DNA from: CBDAQD01 sp965275905
Lineage (GTDB): Bacteria > Pseudomonadota > Alphaproteobacteria > Rhizobiales > JAJFHC01
Direction: 5' to 3'
Assembly: GCA_965275905.1 (NCBI GenBank)
Contig: CBDHYJ010000074.1
Coordinates: 1 to 64,000, forward strand
Length of the DNA stretch: 64,000 bases
The position numbers were made by a program, and so were the translations under genes. This document shows, in pieces, positions 44,432-53,078 of the stretch; the first letter of the stretch is position 1, and every line of letters starts with the position of its first letter. Below the pieces are notes generated by a model that saw nothing but the letters and a program-made list of their open reading frames with translations, was not told where the DNA came from and did no database searches.

Positions 44432-44917
44432 TCACTTTGACGCAATCTCAGGTTGAGAATTTCGATCCTCGTCGAGAATTTCGCGCAGGCGAACAAGCGC
44501 AGGCAACACAGCTTCGATCTCGCTCAGGTCGAGCAGACCGGAGAGACGATCCAAATGCGGGGCGAGTGCCGCCACTGCGGCGGTGCGCGCGGCTACTCCG
44601 GCATCCGTGATCGTCACCTGCTTGCCGCGACCGTCCTGCGGATCGGGCCGGATCTCGATGTACCCCTTGGATTCGAGCTTTTGAAGCGTATTGGTCATTG
44701 CGCCGCGGGTAACCTGAAACGCAGATGCGAGTTCCGCCGGACTTCGCGTCCCTCCGAGCCGGACGAAATGATTCAGGACGGTAAACTGCGACAGCTTCAT
44801 TCCGTCCGGCATTACGCGCTCGAACGCATTTCGCGAAAGCTGCTCGATGATTCCGATCTCGTTGAGGAACCGGAACAGAACAGGGTCTCGCGGAGGTGCG
44901 TTCCTTTTATTCGTCAT
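44432..44917 (-). CDS. MarR-family regulator
   Basis: A 161-residue winged-helix regulator. The HTH segment is SPAELASAFQVTRGAMTNTLQKLESKGYIE, and the wing lies in RPDPQDGRGKQVTITDAG. The start at 44917 is fixed by its ATGA overlap with the stop of the nitroreductase gene upstream, which implies translational coupling. This arrangement suggests it controls that oxidoreductase operon, likely as a repressor released by a phenolic or oxidant ligand. A dyad ahead of the operon is a likely operator. Confidence 0.9.
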   Translation of the reverse strand: MTNKRNAPPRDPVLFRFLNEIGIIEQLSRNAFERVMPDGMKLSQFTVLNHFVRLGGTRSPAELASAFQVTRGAMTNTLQKLESKGYIEIRPDPQDGRGKQVTITDAGVAARTAAVAALAPHLDRLSGLLDLSEIEAVLPALVRLREILDEDRNSQPEIASK

Positions 44918-46062
44918 GCATTTCGCATCCTGCTTTCCGCGGGCCATCGCGGACTCGCTCCCACTTCGGGACCATACCCGAGTCGCGCCAGCATCTGAAT
45001 TCGCGCCGGCGCCGGAACCTTCACGGTCTCATGGAGCAGATCATAGGTTTCTCTCATCTCCGGGTATTCCTGAAGAGCCTGGCTCACCGGATGCATTGAG
45101 AGGCCTATTTCCGTCGCCTTCAGGTTGGCCCGCACATAATGCGCGCCTGCCCTGAGTTGCTCCATACGGCTGTTGTCCGCGGACACGATCCAAAGAAAAG
45201 CCATGCTCGTTTCCATGATCGGCCGATATATATCCAGGCCCTGCTGATATGCCGAAGACGACATATCGGCCAGCGTTTCCCGGGTCAAAATGCCTGCCCG
45301 GTTCAGCGCCTCCAGCATCGGACCGCCGAGGTCGATGCCGTCCGGGTTTGCTTCGATTTCCGCTTTCCCGATACGCATCAGGTCCACGCTTTCCATATAG
45401 GTGCGTGGGGTCCTGGTCTCGATCTCGAAAGCGTTCCAGGTCAAGTTGCGCAACTTCGATACCGTCGCATTGTCAGCGGCGACCGCTGCTCCTTCACCCG
45501 AAGCGCCCGAAACGGCCTGCAGTGCTTCGGTGCCCACCGTGCGCGTGGTGTCGAAGGGTTCCTTGGTCGAACGCCGATGGGGAACCTGCAGGAAGAGAGG
45601 ATCCTTGCCGACATCTCCCCGTTTGCTGAATGCAATATGTGCGACCGGTCTCTTGTCCAGGCGTGGCGAGGGGCTGCCTTCCGGAAATGGGGTAACGAGC
45701 GCTTCGTAGCCGTAGTGCGCCGCCGCCATCCGCAGGATCTCGAGGAAACAACCGAGACCGATCGTGATCTGCCGGTCGAACGGGTCGGTCTCAGGGAGCC
45801 GTCGGTCCAGATCGCAGTAAAGCACCGCCTCGTCGGGTCGGGACAGATCCACCACCCACGGCTGCCGGTTGTGCGGGTTGGGCGCCAGGATCGCCCACGA
45901 AATGGCCTTGTGCCGGACATCGCCTTGCGCCCTGCCCGCATTGGCCCATGGCGTCAATGCCGCCGTTGGTTCGCGCGTCAGAGCAAAACCGCCCACACCT
46001 GCTGAAAGAATGACCGCTGAACTTCCCAGGACCTTCACAAACCCACGCCGGCTGATCGACAT
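44914..46062 (-). CDS. Tat-exported nitroreductase-fold (Acg-like) oxidoreductase
   Basis: A 382-residue protein starting with a twin-arginine signal, MSISRRGFVKVLGSSAV, so it is likely exported folded with FMN. The rest fits the Acg-type FMN-binding branch of nitroreductases (AISWAILAPNPHNRQPWVVDL, QVPHRRSTKEPFD, ASMPVSQ-like segment LSMHPVSQALQEYPEMR). Acg-like proteins bind FMN but may lack reductase activity. Co-transcribed with the MarR gene, which suggests response to a redox-active aromatic compound. Confidence 0.85.
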   Translation of the reverse strand: MSISRRGFVKVLGSSAVILSAGVGGFALTREPTAALTPWANAGRAQGDVRHKAISWAILAPNPHNRQPWVVDLSRPDEAVLYCDLDRRLPETDPFDRQITIGLGCFLEILRMAAAHYGYEALVTPFPEGSPSPRLDKRPVAHIAFSKRGDVGKDPLFLQVPHRRSTKEPFDTTRTVGTEALQAVSGASGEGAAVAADNATVSKLRNLTWNAFEIETRTPRTYMESVDLMRIGKAEIEANPDGIDLGGPMLEALNRAGILTRETLADMSSSAYQQGLDIYRPIMETSMAFLWIVSADNSRMEQLRAGAHYVRANLKATEIGLSMHPVSQALQEYPEMRETYDLLHETVKVPAPARIQMLARLGYGPEVGASPRWPAESRMRNA

Positions 46063-46081
46063 CGCGCATCTCCATGCTCAT

Positions 46082-46115
46082 TAGTTTAACATCAAACCAA
46101 TATAGTTTAATATTG
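46082..46115 (-). promoter_or_regulatory. candidate MarR operator
   Basis: CAATAT and ATATTG form an 18-bp dyad (46098-46115) around AGTTTA. The octamer TAGTTTAA occurs twice, 21 bp apart (46082 and 46103), which places both copies on the same DNA face. The site lies 20-53 bases ahead of the nitroreductase start, where MarR proteins typically bind. Confidence 0.5.
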
Positions 46116-46329
46116 AATTATATCAAGCCCAATCAGCAACACCGTCATCTCAATGTGATGAATCAGCGACACGGTTCGCACCGGCAGGGTCCTACTCGCC
46201 AGACACCAAACGGGGCGCCGAAGCGCGAGCGCGTCAATTTTTCTTTAAGACATTTGGTGTAATGGGGCGGCAGAACTGCGGATTTGCAGCTCGTTGATCA
46301 TCAGACCGTTCAAGAGTCGGGTTCATACG

Positions 46330-46473
46330 ATGCTAGAAGGCAAGGTCACACCATCCAGCGGATTGTTTTTCCGCGGCGATATTCAGGTCCTGAGACTTGT
46401 TCTCGCCGTTTGCGTCGCTGCGGCGATCAGCGCCATGATCGCCTCGGCTGCGGATGCCGCATTTCTTCCGTAG
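46330..46473 (+). CDS. possible small membrane peptide (47 aa)
   Basis: ATG-started frame of 47 residues with a hydrophobic helix (VLRLVLAVCVAAAISAMIA) after a polar start, ending ADAAFLP. The ribosome-binding site is weak. The product could be a single-pass membrane protein. The pattern is much like the two peptides at 23.8 and 24.1 kb. I do not recognise a family. Confidence 0.4.
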   Translation: MLEGKVTPSSGLFFRGDIQVLRLVLAVCVAAAISAMIASAADAAFLP

Positions 46474-46624
46474 ACTCTCGTTCAAAAGCTGACAGCCGGC
46501 CTTCTCCAGAGTCGCTCGTGCGACCAAAGAAGTCGCTTCACTCCGCCGACAAGTATCCCGTCCCGATAATATCTTCCCCGAAGCCCAGAGCGGGTTGGTC
46601 TGGCATGTGAGCGAGGGTACGGAG

Positions 46625-48184
46625 ATGGCAAACGGCAGCGACAGGCGCGCACCCAACATTGTGATCATCATGGCGGACCAGTTGACGCCGTTCACGGTCG
46701 GTGCGTATGGCAACGAGCAGGCGGTGACGCCTCACATGGACGCTCTGGCCGCTACCGGGACAACGTTTGACAGCGCGTACACGAACGCACCGTTGTGCGC
46801 TCCGGCGCGATTTTCGTTCATGTCAGGCCAGCTCATCACGCGCATCGCCGCATATGACAACGCTTCTGAATTCCCGAGCTCGATCCCGACATTCGCTCAC
46901 TACCTTCGCACGATGGGCTATCACACGTGTCTATGCGGCAAGATGCATTTTGTCGGGCCGGACCAGTTGCACGGGTTCGAGGAACGGCTGGTGACTGATA
47001 TCTATCCTGCCGACTTCGCATGGACGCCCGACTGGGAGATGCCGGACGAGCGGATCGATTCCTTCTATCACAACATGTCGAGCGTGCGCGAAGCAGGGTT
47101 TGCAGCAACCACGAACCAGATCGATTACGACGAAGAAGTGGGCTTCAACGCGCGGCGCAAGATCTTCGACTATGCCCGTTTCCCAGACAAACATCCGTTC
47201 GCGATGGTGGTGTCGTTCATCCACCCGCATGATCCCTATATCGCCTTGAAGGAATGGTGGGACCTCTACGACCACGACAAGATCGAAATGCCTCGCGTGG
47301 CGGCGCTGCCGCTCGACGAACAGGATCCGCACAGCCGCCGAATCCAGATCGGCATCGATCTGCCGAACGATCCCATCACGGACGAACAGGTGCGCAATGC
47401 CCGGCATGCCTATCTGGCCAATGTGAGTTATTTCGACGACTGGGTCGGGCGTGTCGTCAAGGCGTTGAAGGACGCGGAACTGGCAGACGACACCATCGTG
47501 ATTGTCACAAGCGATCATGGCGACATGCTTGGTGAGCGCGGCCTTTGGTACAAGATGAGCATGCATGAATGGTCGGCCAGGGTTCCGCTGATCGTGGCCG
47601 GCGCGGACATGCCGCAAGGCCAGAGGATCGCCAACAATGTCTCGCTGGCCGACGTCCTGCCGACCGTCATCGACCTGGCGGCGGCCGGTGACGCGGCCCG
47701 CAAGCCGACCCTTGGCGACGACATAGACGGCCGCAGCCTTGTCCCGCTCATTTCCGGCGAGGCGAACGATGATCCGGACGAAGCAATCTGCGAGTATGCA
47801 GCCGAGTGCGCATCACACCCTGTCTTCATGATCCGACGGGGGCGGTTCAAATACATCCATTGCGAGGTCGACCCGCCGCTGCTCTACGACCTCGTCGATG
47901 ACCCCGAAGAGCGGAACAATCTGGCCGATGACCGGGCGCATCAGAATGTCGCCAGTGCGTTTGCCGCGGAAGTCAGTGAGCGCTGGGACTCCGAGAAGAT
48001 CAGGCAGGACGTGATCGCAACCCAAAAGCAGCGAAGGGCCATCCATCAAGCCATGGTCCAGGGGGAACGAACGTCCTGGGATTTCAGCCCGGCACGAAAC
48101 GCGGCCGAAGAGTACATGCGAAGCCACATGGACGTAACGGAAACCGATGTACGCAGCCGGTTCCCGCCGCTGGACCGGGATTGA
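46625..48184 (+). CDS. betC: choline-sulfatase
   Basis: A 519-residue type I sulfatase. The formylglycine motif CAPARFSFMSGQ (C-x-P-x-R) is intact. The long BetC-type stretch after it includes CGKMHFVGPDQLHGFEERL, then DIYPADFAWTPDW and HPHDPY, and the metal site has TSDHGDMLGERGLWYK. BetC releases choline from choline-O-sulfate for use as sulfur or carbon source or for betaine synthesis. betA, betB and betI are not in the window, so it is separated from the usual bet operon. It needs a formylglycine-generating enzyme, also absent here. Confidence 0.9.
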   Translation: MANGSDRRAPNIVIIMADQLTPFTVGAYGNEQAVTPHMDALAATGTTFDSAYTNAPLCAPARFSFMSGQLITRIAAYDNASEFPSSIPTFAHYLRTMGYHTCLCGKMHFVGPDQLHGFEERLVTDIYPADFAWTPDWEMPDERIDSFYHNMSSVREAGFAATTNQIDYDEEVGFNARRKIFDYARFPDKHPFAMVVSFIHPHDPYIALKEWWDLYDHDKIEMPRVAALPLDEQDPHSRRIQIGIDLPNDPITDEQVRNARHAYLANVSYFDDWVGRVVKALKDAELADDTIVIVTSDHGDMLGERGLWYKMSMHEWSARVPLIVAGADMPQGQRIANNVSLADVLPTVIDLAAAGDAARKPTLGDDIDGRSLVPLISGEANDDPDEAICEYAAECASHPVFMIRRGRFKYIHCEVDPPLLYDLVDDPEERNNLADDRAHQNVASAFAAEVSERWDSEKIRQDVIATQKQRRAIHQAMVQGERTSWDFSPARNAAEEYMRSHMDVTETDVRSRFPPLDRD

Positions 48185-48236
48185 AACGGGTACAACTCTC
48201 AACAGCGAGCGTGTACCGCCGACGCTGCTCGATGTA

Positions 48237-48506
48237 TCAGTGCAGAGCGATCTCGCGTGAAACGGCTTCCCAGCGCCCCGGGCCGACTTCACGACGATAG
48301 GCCACCTGAACGGAATGGAGCGGACCGTCCAGTTCAGCACGCCAATAGTCAAGAAACTTCATCAGCTTCGGAAATTCCGGCGCCACATCGTATCGCTGCC
48401 AAACGAAGCTCTGAAGCAGCTTCGGATAATCCGGCATGCGATAAAGAATGTGCGCGGTTGTCAGTCCGTAACCATTGAGTTGCAAGGCAAAGTCGTGCGA
48501 AGCCAT
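48237..48506 (-). CDS. usg: Usg family protein
   Basis: An 89-residue protein matching the Usg family: DFALQLNGYGLTTAHILYRMPDYP, FVWQRYDVAPEFPKLMKFLDYW and LHSVQVAYRREVGPGRW. The name comes from a gene next to trpF in Caulobacter-type operons; the function is unknown. Here it is alone, convergent with choline sulfatase and downstream of the ars operon terminator. Confidence 0.88.
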   Translation of the reverse strand: MASHDFALQLNGYGLTTAHILYRMPDYPKLLQSFVWQRYDVAPEFPKLMKFLDYWRAELDGPLHSVQVAYRREVGPGRWEAVSREIALH

Positions 48507-48602
48507 AACCGCTCCCTATGTTGCATAGCGACTCACCGATTATCGGCCACGACGCTCGCGCCGTGCAACTCCCATTCAGCAAATTTATCTGAAGAATCAA
48601 TA

Positions 48603-48636
48603 GATTAGCAGCACCCGACAGAGAGTGCTGCTAATC
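48603..48636 (-). terminator. terminator-like hairpin after the ars operon
   Basis: GATTAGCAGCAC and GTGCTGCTAATC form a perfect 12-bp stem with a 10-base loop, 25 bases past the aquaporin stop. The minus strand that follows reads TATTGATTCTTC, T-rich but without a true T-run. It is the most likely transcription end of arsR-arsC-aqpS. Confidence 0.65.
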
Positions 48637-48660
48637 CACGTGTGTCCTAAACGACAGTCT

Positions 48661-49368
48661 TCAGTCTGCCGCAGGCTCCGCTGCGGTTGACGTTGCCTCG
48701 TTGCCGCGGGCCGCCACCAACCACTGGCAGAAAGCCAGCGCGCAGACGGCCCCGACGAACTGGGCGATGACGAATGCCGGAACGTCGGATGGCCGTATGC
48801 CGGCAAATGTGTCCGAGAAGCCGCGTGCGACCGTCACGGCAGGGTTCGCAAACGATGTCGACGCCGTGAACCAGTAGGCGGCTGTAATATAGAGGCCGAC
48901 GGCAACGGGCACCGCCGAGGCACGGGCCTTGAGTGTCAGAAGAATCGTTGCCACGAGACCGAACGTCGCCACCCATTCCGCAAACCATTGCGACGGTCCG
49001 GTCCTGACTTTCTCGGATGCCTGGAAGACCACCTCATCGAACATGAGATGTGCAGCCAGCACGCCGACAATGCCGCCGGCAACCTGTACAGCCACATAGG
49101 CAAGGCTGTCCGGCACCGATATGTCGCGCCGCAGAAGAAAAGCCGCGGTGACTGCGGGATTGAAGTGGGCGCCGGATATCGGCCCGAGCATGGTGATCAG
49201 GACGACGAGAATAGCGCCCGTTGGTATCGTATTGCCCAACAAGGCGATGGCAACGTTCCCACCGGCAAGACTCTCGGCCATGATCCCAGAACCAACCACG
49301 GTGGCCAACAGGAATGCGGTCCCGATGAATTCGGCGCCAAGCCGCCGCGGCAGATCCGGTCCCGACAT
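48661..49368 (-). CDS. aqpS: aquaglyceroporin of the arsenic operon
   Basis: A 235-residue MIP channel with six helices and both NPA boxes (HFNPAVT and SFANPAVT). It starts one base past the arsC stop, so the operon is arsR-arsC-aqpS. In Sinorhizobium AqpS replaces the ArsB pump: arsenite produced by ArsC leaves the cell by downhill flow through the channel. The same use is inferred here. No arsB, acr3 or arsH is present in the window. Confidence 0.9.
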   Translation of the reverse strand: MSGPDLPRRLGAEFIGTAFLLATVVGSGIMAESLAGGNVAIALLGNTIPTGAILVVLITMLGPISGAHFNPAVTAAFLLRRDISVPDSLAYVAVQVAGGIVGVLAAHLMFDEVVFQASEKVRTGPSQWFAEWVATFGLVATILLTLKARASAVPVAVGLYITAAYWFTASTSFANPAVTVARGFSDTFAGIRPSDVPAFVIAQFVGAVCALAFCQWLVAARGNEATSTAAEPAAD

Positions 49369-49369
49369 G

Positions 49370-49906
49370 TCAGCCGTCCACCTGCTCAGGCGAACAGGCT
49401 TTTCTGCCGATGTCGTCTAGACGCTTCTGCAGGGCCAGTCTGTCCAGGCTCGCCATGGGCAGGTTCACGAATATAGATATCCTGTTCGTCATCATCCTGT
49501 ATGTATCGGCGAAAGCCAGCCGGATTTCGGCATCCGTTCCTTTCGCTGCCGCGGGATCGGGAACGCCCCAATGCGCCGTCATCGGCTGTCCGGGCCAGAC
49601 CGGACAAACCTCGGCCGCCGCCGAGTCACAAACCGTGAAAACAAAGTCCATCTCGGGAGCGCCTTCGGCGGCGAATTCATCCCATGACTTCGAACGGAAC
49701 CTGTCCGTGGGATGGTTCATCTTCTTCAAGAGTTCATCCGCAAACGGGTGAACCGCACCGCTTGGTGTCGACCCGGCTGAAAACGACTTGAATTTGCCCT
49801 GGCCTTCGCGCTCCAGGATCGCTTCAGCGATGATCGAGCGCGCGGAGTTTCCCGTGCACAGAAACAGTACGTTGAATACTCGGTCTTCCATCGTGTTCTC
49901 CATCAT
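49370..49906 (-). CDS. arsC: arsenate reductase (low-molecular-weight phosphatase type)
   Basis: A 178-residue thioredoxin-dependent-type ArsC. The P-loop FLCTGNSARS starts with the catalytic Cys, and the two shuttle cysteines are likely those in FVFTVCDSAAAEVCPVWPG. It reduces arsenate to arsenite. The ATG at 49906 overlaps the arsR stop (TGATG), implying coupling. Other in-frame starts are GTG at 49915 and ATGs at 49903 and 49888. Confidence 0.92.
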   Translation of the reverse strand: MMENTMEDRVFNVLFLCTGNSARSIIAEAILEREGQGKFKSFSAGSTPSGAVHPFADELLKKMNHPTDRFRSKSWDEFAAEGAPEMDFVFTVCDSAAAEVCPVWPGQPMTAHWGVPDPAAAKGTDAEIRLAFADTYRMMTNRISIFVNLPMASLDRLALQKRLDDIGRKACSPEQVDG

Positions 49907-50235
49907 CAGCCGCACGAAACCGCTTCGAAAAGCGGCGCACAGATGGCCGGTTCACCCCGGCAACAGTCTTGCATCAGGTAACCGAGCAGATCCTGCATCC
50001 CGTTCAAGTCAGCACGATAACGAATGCTGCGCCCGTGGCGGCTGCTGACGATCAGACCGGCGCGAGCGAGAATGCCCAGATTGGTGGACATCGTGTTTTG
50101 CCGCACGTCGAGTTGTGCCGAAATCTCACCTGCGGCCAGTCCGTCGGGGCCGGCCTGGACGAGAAGCCTGAACACATCCAGGCGGGTTTCCTGAGCGAGC
50201 GCGCTGAGCGCTTCGAGAGCTTTCGTTTGATCCAT
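49906..50235 (-). CDS. arsR: ArsR-family arsenite-responsive repressor
   Basis: A 109-residue winged-helix repressor. HTH: LAAGEISAQLDVRQNTMSTNLGILARAGLI. Unlike the E. coli form, no CVC metal site is in the DNA-binding helix. Cysteines cluster near the C-terminus (MQDCCRGEPAIC), as in other rhizobial-type arsenite sensors, so the sensing site probably lies there. The start at 50235 is preferred because the longer frame would contain the promoter itself. Confidence 0.92.
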   Translation of the reverse strand: MDQTKALEALSALAQETRLDVFRLLVQAGPDGLAAGEISAQLDVRQNTMSTNLGILARAGLIVSSRHGRSIRYRADLNGMQDLLGYLMQDCCRGEPAICAPLFEAVSCG

Positions 50236-50241
50236 ATATCC

Positions 50242-50270
50242 AGATAACTCGATATTTAGTTCGATGTCAA
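50242..50270 (-). promoter_or_regulatory. arsR promoter with operator repeats
   Basis: On the minus strand TTGACA is followed after 17 bases by TTATCT, a good sigma-70 promoter. Between the two boxes ATCGA occurs twice with a 12-bp step, where ArsR would bind and block polymerase. The predicted start of transcription falls at or next to the arsR ATG, so the mRNA may be leaderless. Confidence 0.6.
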
Positions 50271-50312
50271 ACCGCACCTGAGCGATCAATTCGCGATGGC
50301 GAGGGAAAGCAC

Positions 50313-51446
50313 CTACCAGCCGTTGACCCGCGGCCAGTAACCCGTGACGATTCCGTTCTCGACGACGTGATAGCCGTCATGGGCCGCCGCGGTCATGCAG
50401 ATATGGTTTGGCAGAACCCTGACAATCGTTCCGATGGGATAGGCGTCGAATTCGAGTGGCGAATTGTCCCTGGTCGTGACGTAGCCGTGTTCCTGGCTGA
50501 CGCCATCAATGATCAGGCCGTCTTGAAAGAACCCGTTTTTGTCGGCGATCAGTCCATACCCGCAATCATTGGCCTGCGACGCGGTCGACCTGTCCTTCGA
50601 CAAAGCGAGCCCGCCCGCGTCGATCACCATGCGGTTCATCGCCTGACTGTGACTGACTACCGTTGCAAGCACGGACACGGCGATGTCGTCTATGCCGCAA
50701 ACACCGAGATTGGCCTGGCAAAGGTCCTGAAAGACATAGACGCCCGGACGGACCTCGGTGATTCCATTGAACTCTTCGCCGAACGTGCATGTTGGTGTCG
50801 ATCCTACGCTGACATGAGGGCACGCGAAGCCGTTGCCACGCAGCGCCTCCGCGACCGACAGCGTTGTGGCCTGCTCGTTGGCGGCCGCGGACCGAATTTC
50901 GTCGATCGACGATGACCCGTAGCTGCCCCCGCCATGGGCGAATACGCCGGCCAGATCGAGGTGTGCCGCGGCGGACAAGATCCGGCCGATCTCCAGAACA
51001 CGCGGCTCATCAGCCCTCACGCCTGTGCGGTGGCGGTCGACGTCAACCTCGACAAACACCCGGAGCCGCGGTCCATCAATCCGGGCTGCCGCCAATTCTC
51101 GCGCGGTTTCAGCCGAGTCGAGGCAGACGGCAACATCAGCCCCTAACCTGTTGAGCCCGGCAACCCGATCCAACTTCGCGGGCACGACGGACACTGCATA
51201 AAGCATGTCCTTGAACCCGGCGTCGGCAAAGTATTCGGCCTCCTTGAGGGTCGACACGGTGAACCGCTCGGCACCGTGGTCTTGCAGCAGCCGTGCAACG
51301 TCGACCGACTTGGGGGTCTTGAGATGCGGCCTCAGGTGGATGCCGCGTCCAGCAAACCGGTCCGCCATGGTTGAAATGTTGCGCTCAAGCTTCCCGCGAT
51401 CGAGAACGAGACACGGCGTTTCCAGAGTCGTGCAATCCAGGTCCAT
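50313..51446 (-). CDS. D-threonine aldolase / D-serine dehydratase-like PLP enzyme
   Basis: A 377-residue fold-type III PLP enzyme. The PLP Lys is in RPHLKTPKSVDVA near residue 43, and the divalent metal site at the end is seen in RVLPNHICMTAA (His and Cys). GVFAHGGGSYG and GEEFNGITEVRPGVYVFQD fit the family. Members split D-threonine to glycine and acetaldehyde or dehydrate D-serine. It follows the J-domain protein gene by 22 bases on the same strand, which could be accidental. Confidence 0.85.
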   Translation of the reverse strand: MDLDCTTLETPCLVLDRGKLERNISTMADRFAGRGIHLRPHLKTPKSVDVARLLQDHGAERFTVSTLKEAEYFADAGFKDMLYAVSVVPAKLDRVAGLNRLGADVAVCLDSAETARELAAARIDGPRLRVFVEVDVDRHRTGVRADEPRVLEIGRILSAAAHLDLAGVFAHGGGSYGSSSIDEIRSAAANEQATTLSVAEALRGNGFACPHVSVGSTPTCTFGEEFNGITEVRPGVYVFQDLCQANLGVCGIDDIAVSVLATVVSHSQAMNRMVIDAGGLALSKDRSTASQANDCGYGLIADKNGFFQDGLIIDGVSQEHGYVTTRDNSPLEFDAYPIGTIVRVLPNHICMTAAAHDGYHVVENGIVTGYWPRVNGW

Positions 51447-51468
51447 GGCATCAAAATCCGTTGGCTGT

Positions 51469-53067
51469 TTAATCCGGCGCGTTGCTCCCGGCGCGTTCAG
51501 GGGCGCTCAGGATCGCGTTGAGGTCCGGAAGCGCTGGCACTGACTGGCGTGCGTCGGTCGATGTCGAAGTTGAAGGATCATCGCCCGGCGTTTTCCAGTT
51601 GTCCTCTATATGAACGCCCACTCCGATCGCACCGATCGTGCCCACGAACAGCGCGGCGGCCGCCAACAGCATTGTCGGCGCCTTGCGGGACGGTTGTCCT
51701 GCACGACGAAGGTAGTCACGTCGTTTGTCCGGATCGGAGCGAATGTCACCGGGCATCGCCGCAAAGACTTCGCTCAGTTGTGCCTCACGCCAGCGTCGCC
51801 CCTTGAGTCCGGCCTCGATGTGCAATGGCGCAAAAAACGCCAGGTACAGTGCCGGACCGAAGGCGGCGGGTCCGAATGCGGCAACCGTTACCGTTGCCAA
51901 AACGACGCACAGCAATGGCCACCAGATCCGGACATCTCCGGCCCGATAGAACAGGAATATCGCAATCAAAGCGATGACCATGAGGACCTGCACGCCGGCC
52001 GCCGCAACGCCAGCGCAAATGCCACTGACCATGACAGGACCGCCGAGCGCCATGCCTACGCGTCTCTTTTGCTTCCGGTAGAGACACCAGAATGGCCCGT
52101 AGCGGAAACCGTTCGGATGCCGAACCGATGCCTGGTCCATCGCGGCGTCGACCATGCCGGGATCAGTTTCCCGGAAGAATGCAATTCGGTCTTCGACAGC
52201 CAGCACTTCGAAATCAAGCAGTTCACCAAGCAGCAGCACCAGATCGTCCGGCATCATTTCGCCGAGTTCGACTTCGCTCTGTGGCCAACCAAGGAGATCC
52301 TGCAAGCCCCCGAGAGCGGCGTGGGGCAAAGACTTCAATACCGCTTCTGCTGCGTCCTTGTCGTCGTACCAGTGATCGATCACGTGATCGACGAATGCCA
52401 TTCTCATCTGCTCGCGATCGACCAGCGAGAGTCGGTCCGTGGCGGCAAACCAGTTCCGCCAGGCTGTGTTGTCGCCCGCTCGTTCGTTGTCGGCGAGCAA
52501 ATGCCGGAGTTCCGCGACAAGGGCGGCAATCGGGACTTCCGGATCCGCGGCTCCCTCGACCCCCGCGTCAGCAGCCGATTCCTCATCCGCCGGCTGATCG
52601 ACGGCTGCTCCGTCATCGCGGCCTTCGACGATGACTTTGGTGGTCGCCCAGTCAGTCGCCTCGCCGTCCTCCTCACCGATGACAACCCTGGCCACCGGTT
52701 CCGTCACCGGAACGCTCGGTGCACCATCTTCGTTGACGACAACGCGGGCGCGCGGCTCATCCGGAGGAACGAACGGATCAAGGTCACCGTCAGAGTCAGG
52801 TTCCTGTTCGGATTCTACCGTTCTCCCGTCACGACCAGGCGGATCGCCGCCATTCTCCGCTCCAGCCTCATCGACGCGTTCATCATCGTCGAACTCGTCG
52901 TCATAGTCGCTCCACTTGGTTGCCCGGAGGCACCACTCATAGGCGTCTCTCAGTTCCTGAAAGGCCTTGGGATCCTTGTCCGGCCGGTTCTGCTTCAGCA
53001 GCCGCGCGTAGGCGCGCTTGACCGCGCGCTCATCGCTGGTCGGCTCAATTCCAAGGACATCCCACAT
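51469..53067 (-). CDS. membrane J-domain-like co-chaperone paired with HscC
   Basis: A 532-residue protein. An N-terminal J-like domain (1-50) has the helix II/III arrangement AYARLLKQNRPDKDPKAFQELRDAYE. The signature tripeptide reads RPD (28-30) instead of HPD. An acidic, disordered linker (51-175) is followed by a helical domain (176-310) and about four membrane helices (roughly 337-412 and 464-486). The gene begins 11 bases after hscC. In E. coli, membrane J proteins DjlB/DjlC serve HscC, so a dedicated partner role is inferred. Confidence 0.82.
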   Translation of the reverse strand: MWDVLGIEPTSDERAVKRAYARLLKQNRPDKDPKAFQELRDAYEWCLRATKWSDYDDEFDDDERVDEAGAENGGDPPGRDGRTVESEQEPDSDGDLDPFVPPDEPRARVVVNEDGAPSVPVTEPVARVVIGEEDGEATDWATTKVIVEGRDDGAAVDQPADEESAADAGVEGAADPEVPIAALVAELRHLLADNERAGDNTAWRNWFAATDRLSLVDREQMRMAFVDHVIDHWYDDKDAAEAVLKSLPHAALGGLQDLLGWPQSEVELGEMMPDDLVLLLGELLDFEVLAVEDRIAFFRETDPGMVDAAMDQASVRHPNGFRYGPFWCLYRKQKRRVGMALGGPVMVSGICAGVAAAGVQVLMVIALIAIFLFYRAGDVRIWWPLLCVVLATVTVAAFGPAAFGPALYLAFFAPLHIEAGLKGRRWREAQLSEVFAAMPGDIRSDPDKRRDYLRRAGQPSRKAPTMLLAAAALFVGTIGAIGVGVHIEDNWKTPGDDPSTSTSTDARQSVPALPDLNAILSAPERAGSNAPD

Positions 53068-53078
53068 AACCGACCAAC

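Larger units (their letters stand above)
46063..46624. other. 562-base gap between nitroreductase and choline sulfatase
   Basis: Divergent control region for the two flanking genes. Apart from the operator candidate (46082-46115) and the possible small gene at 46330-46473, I see nothing I can support. Confidence 0.45.
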
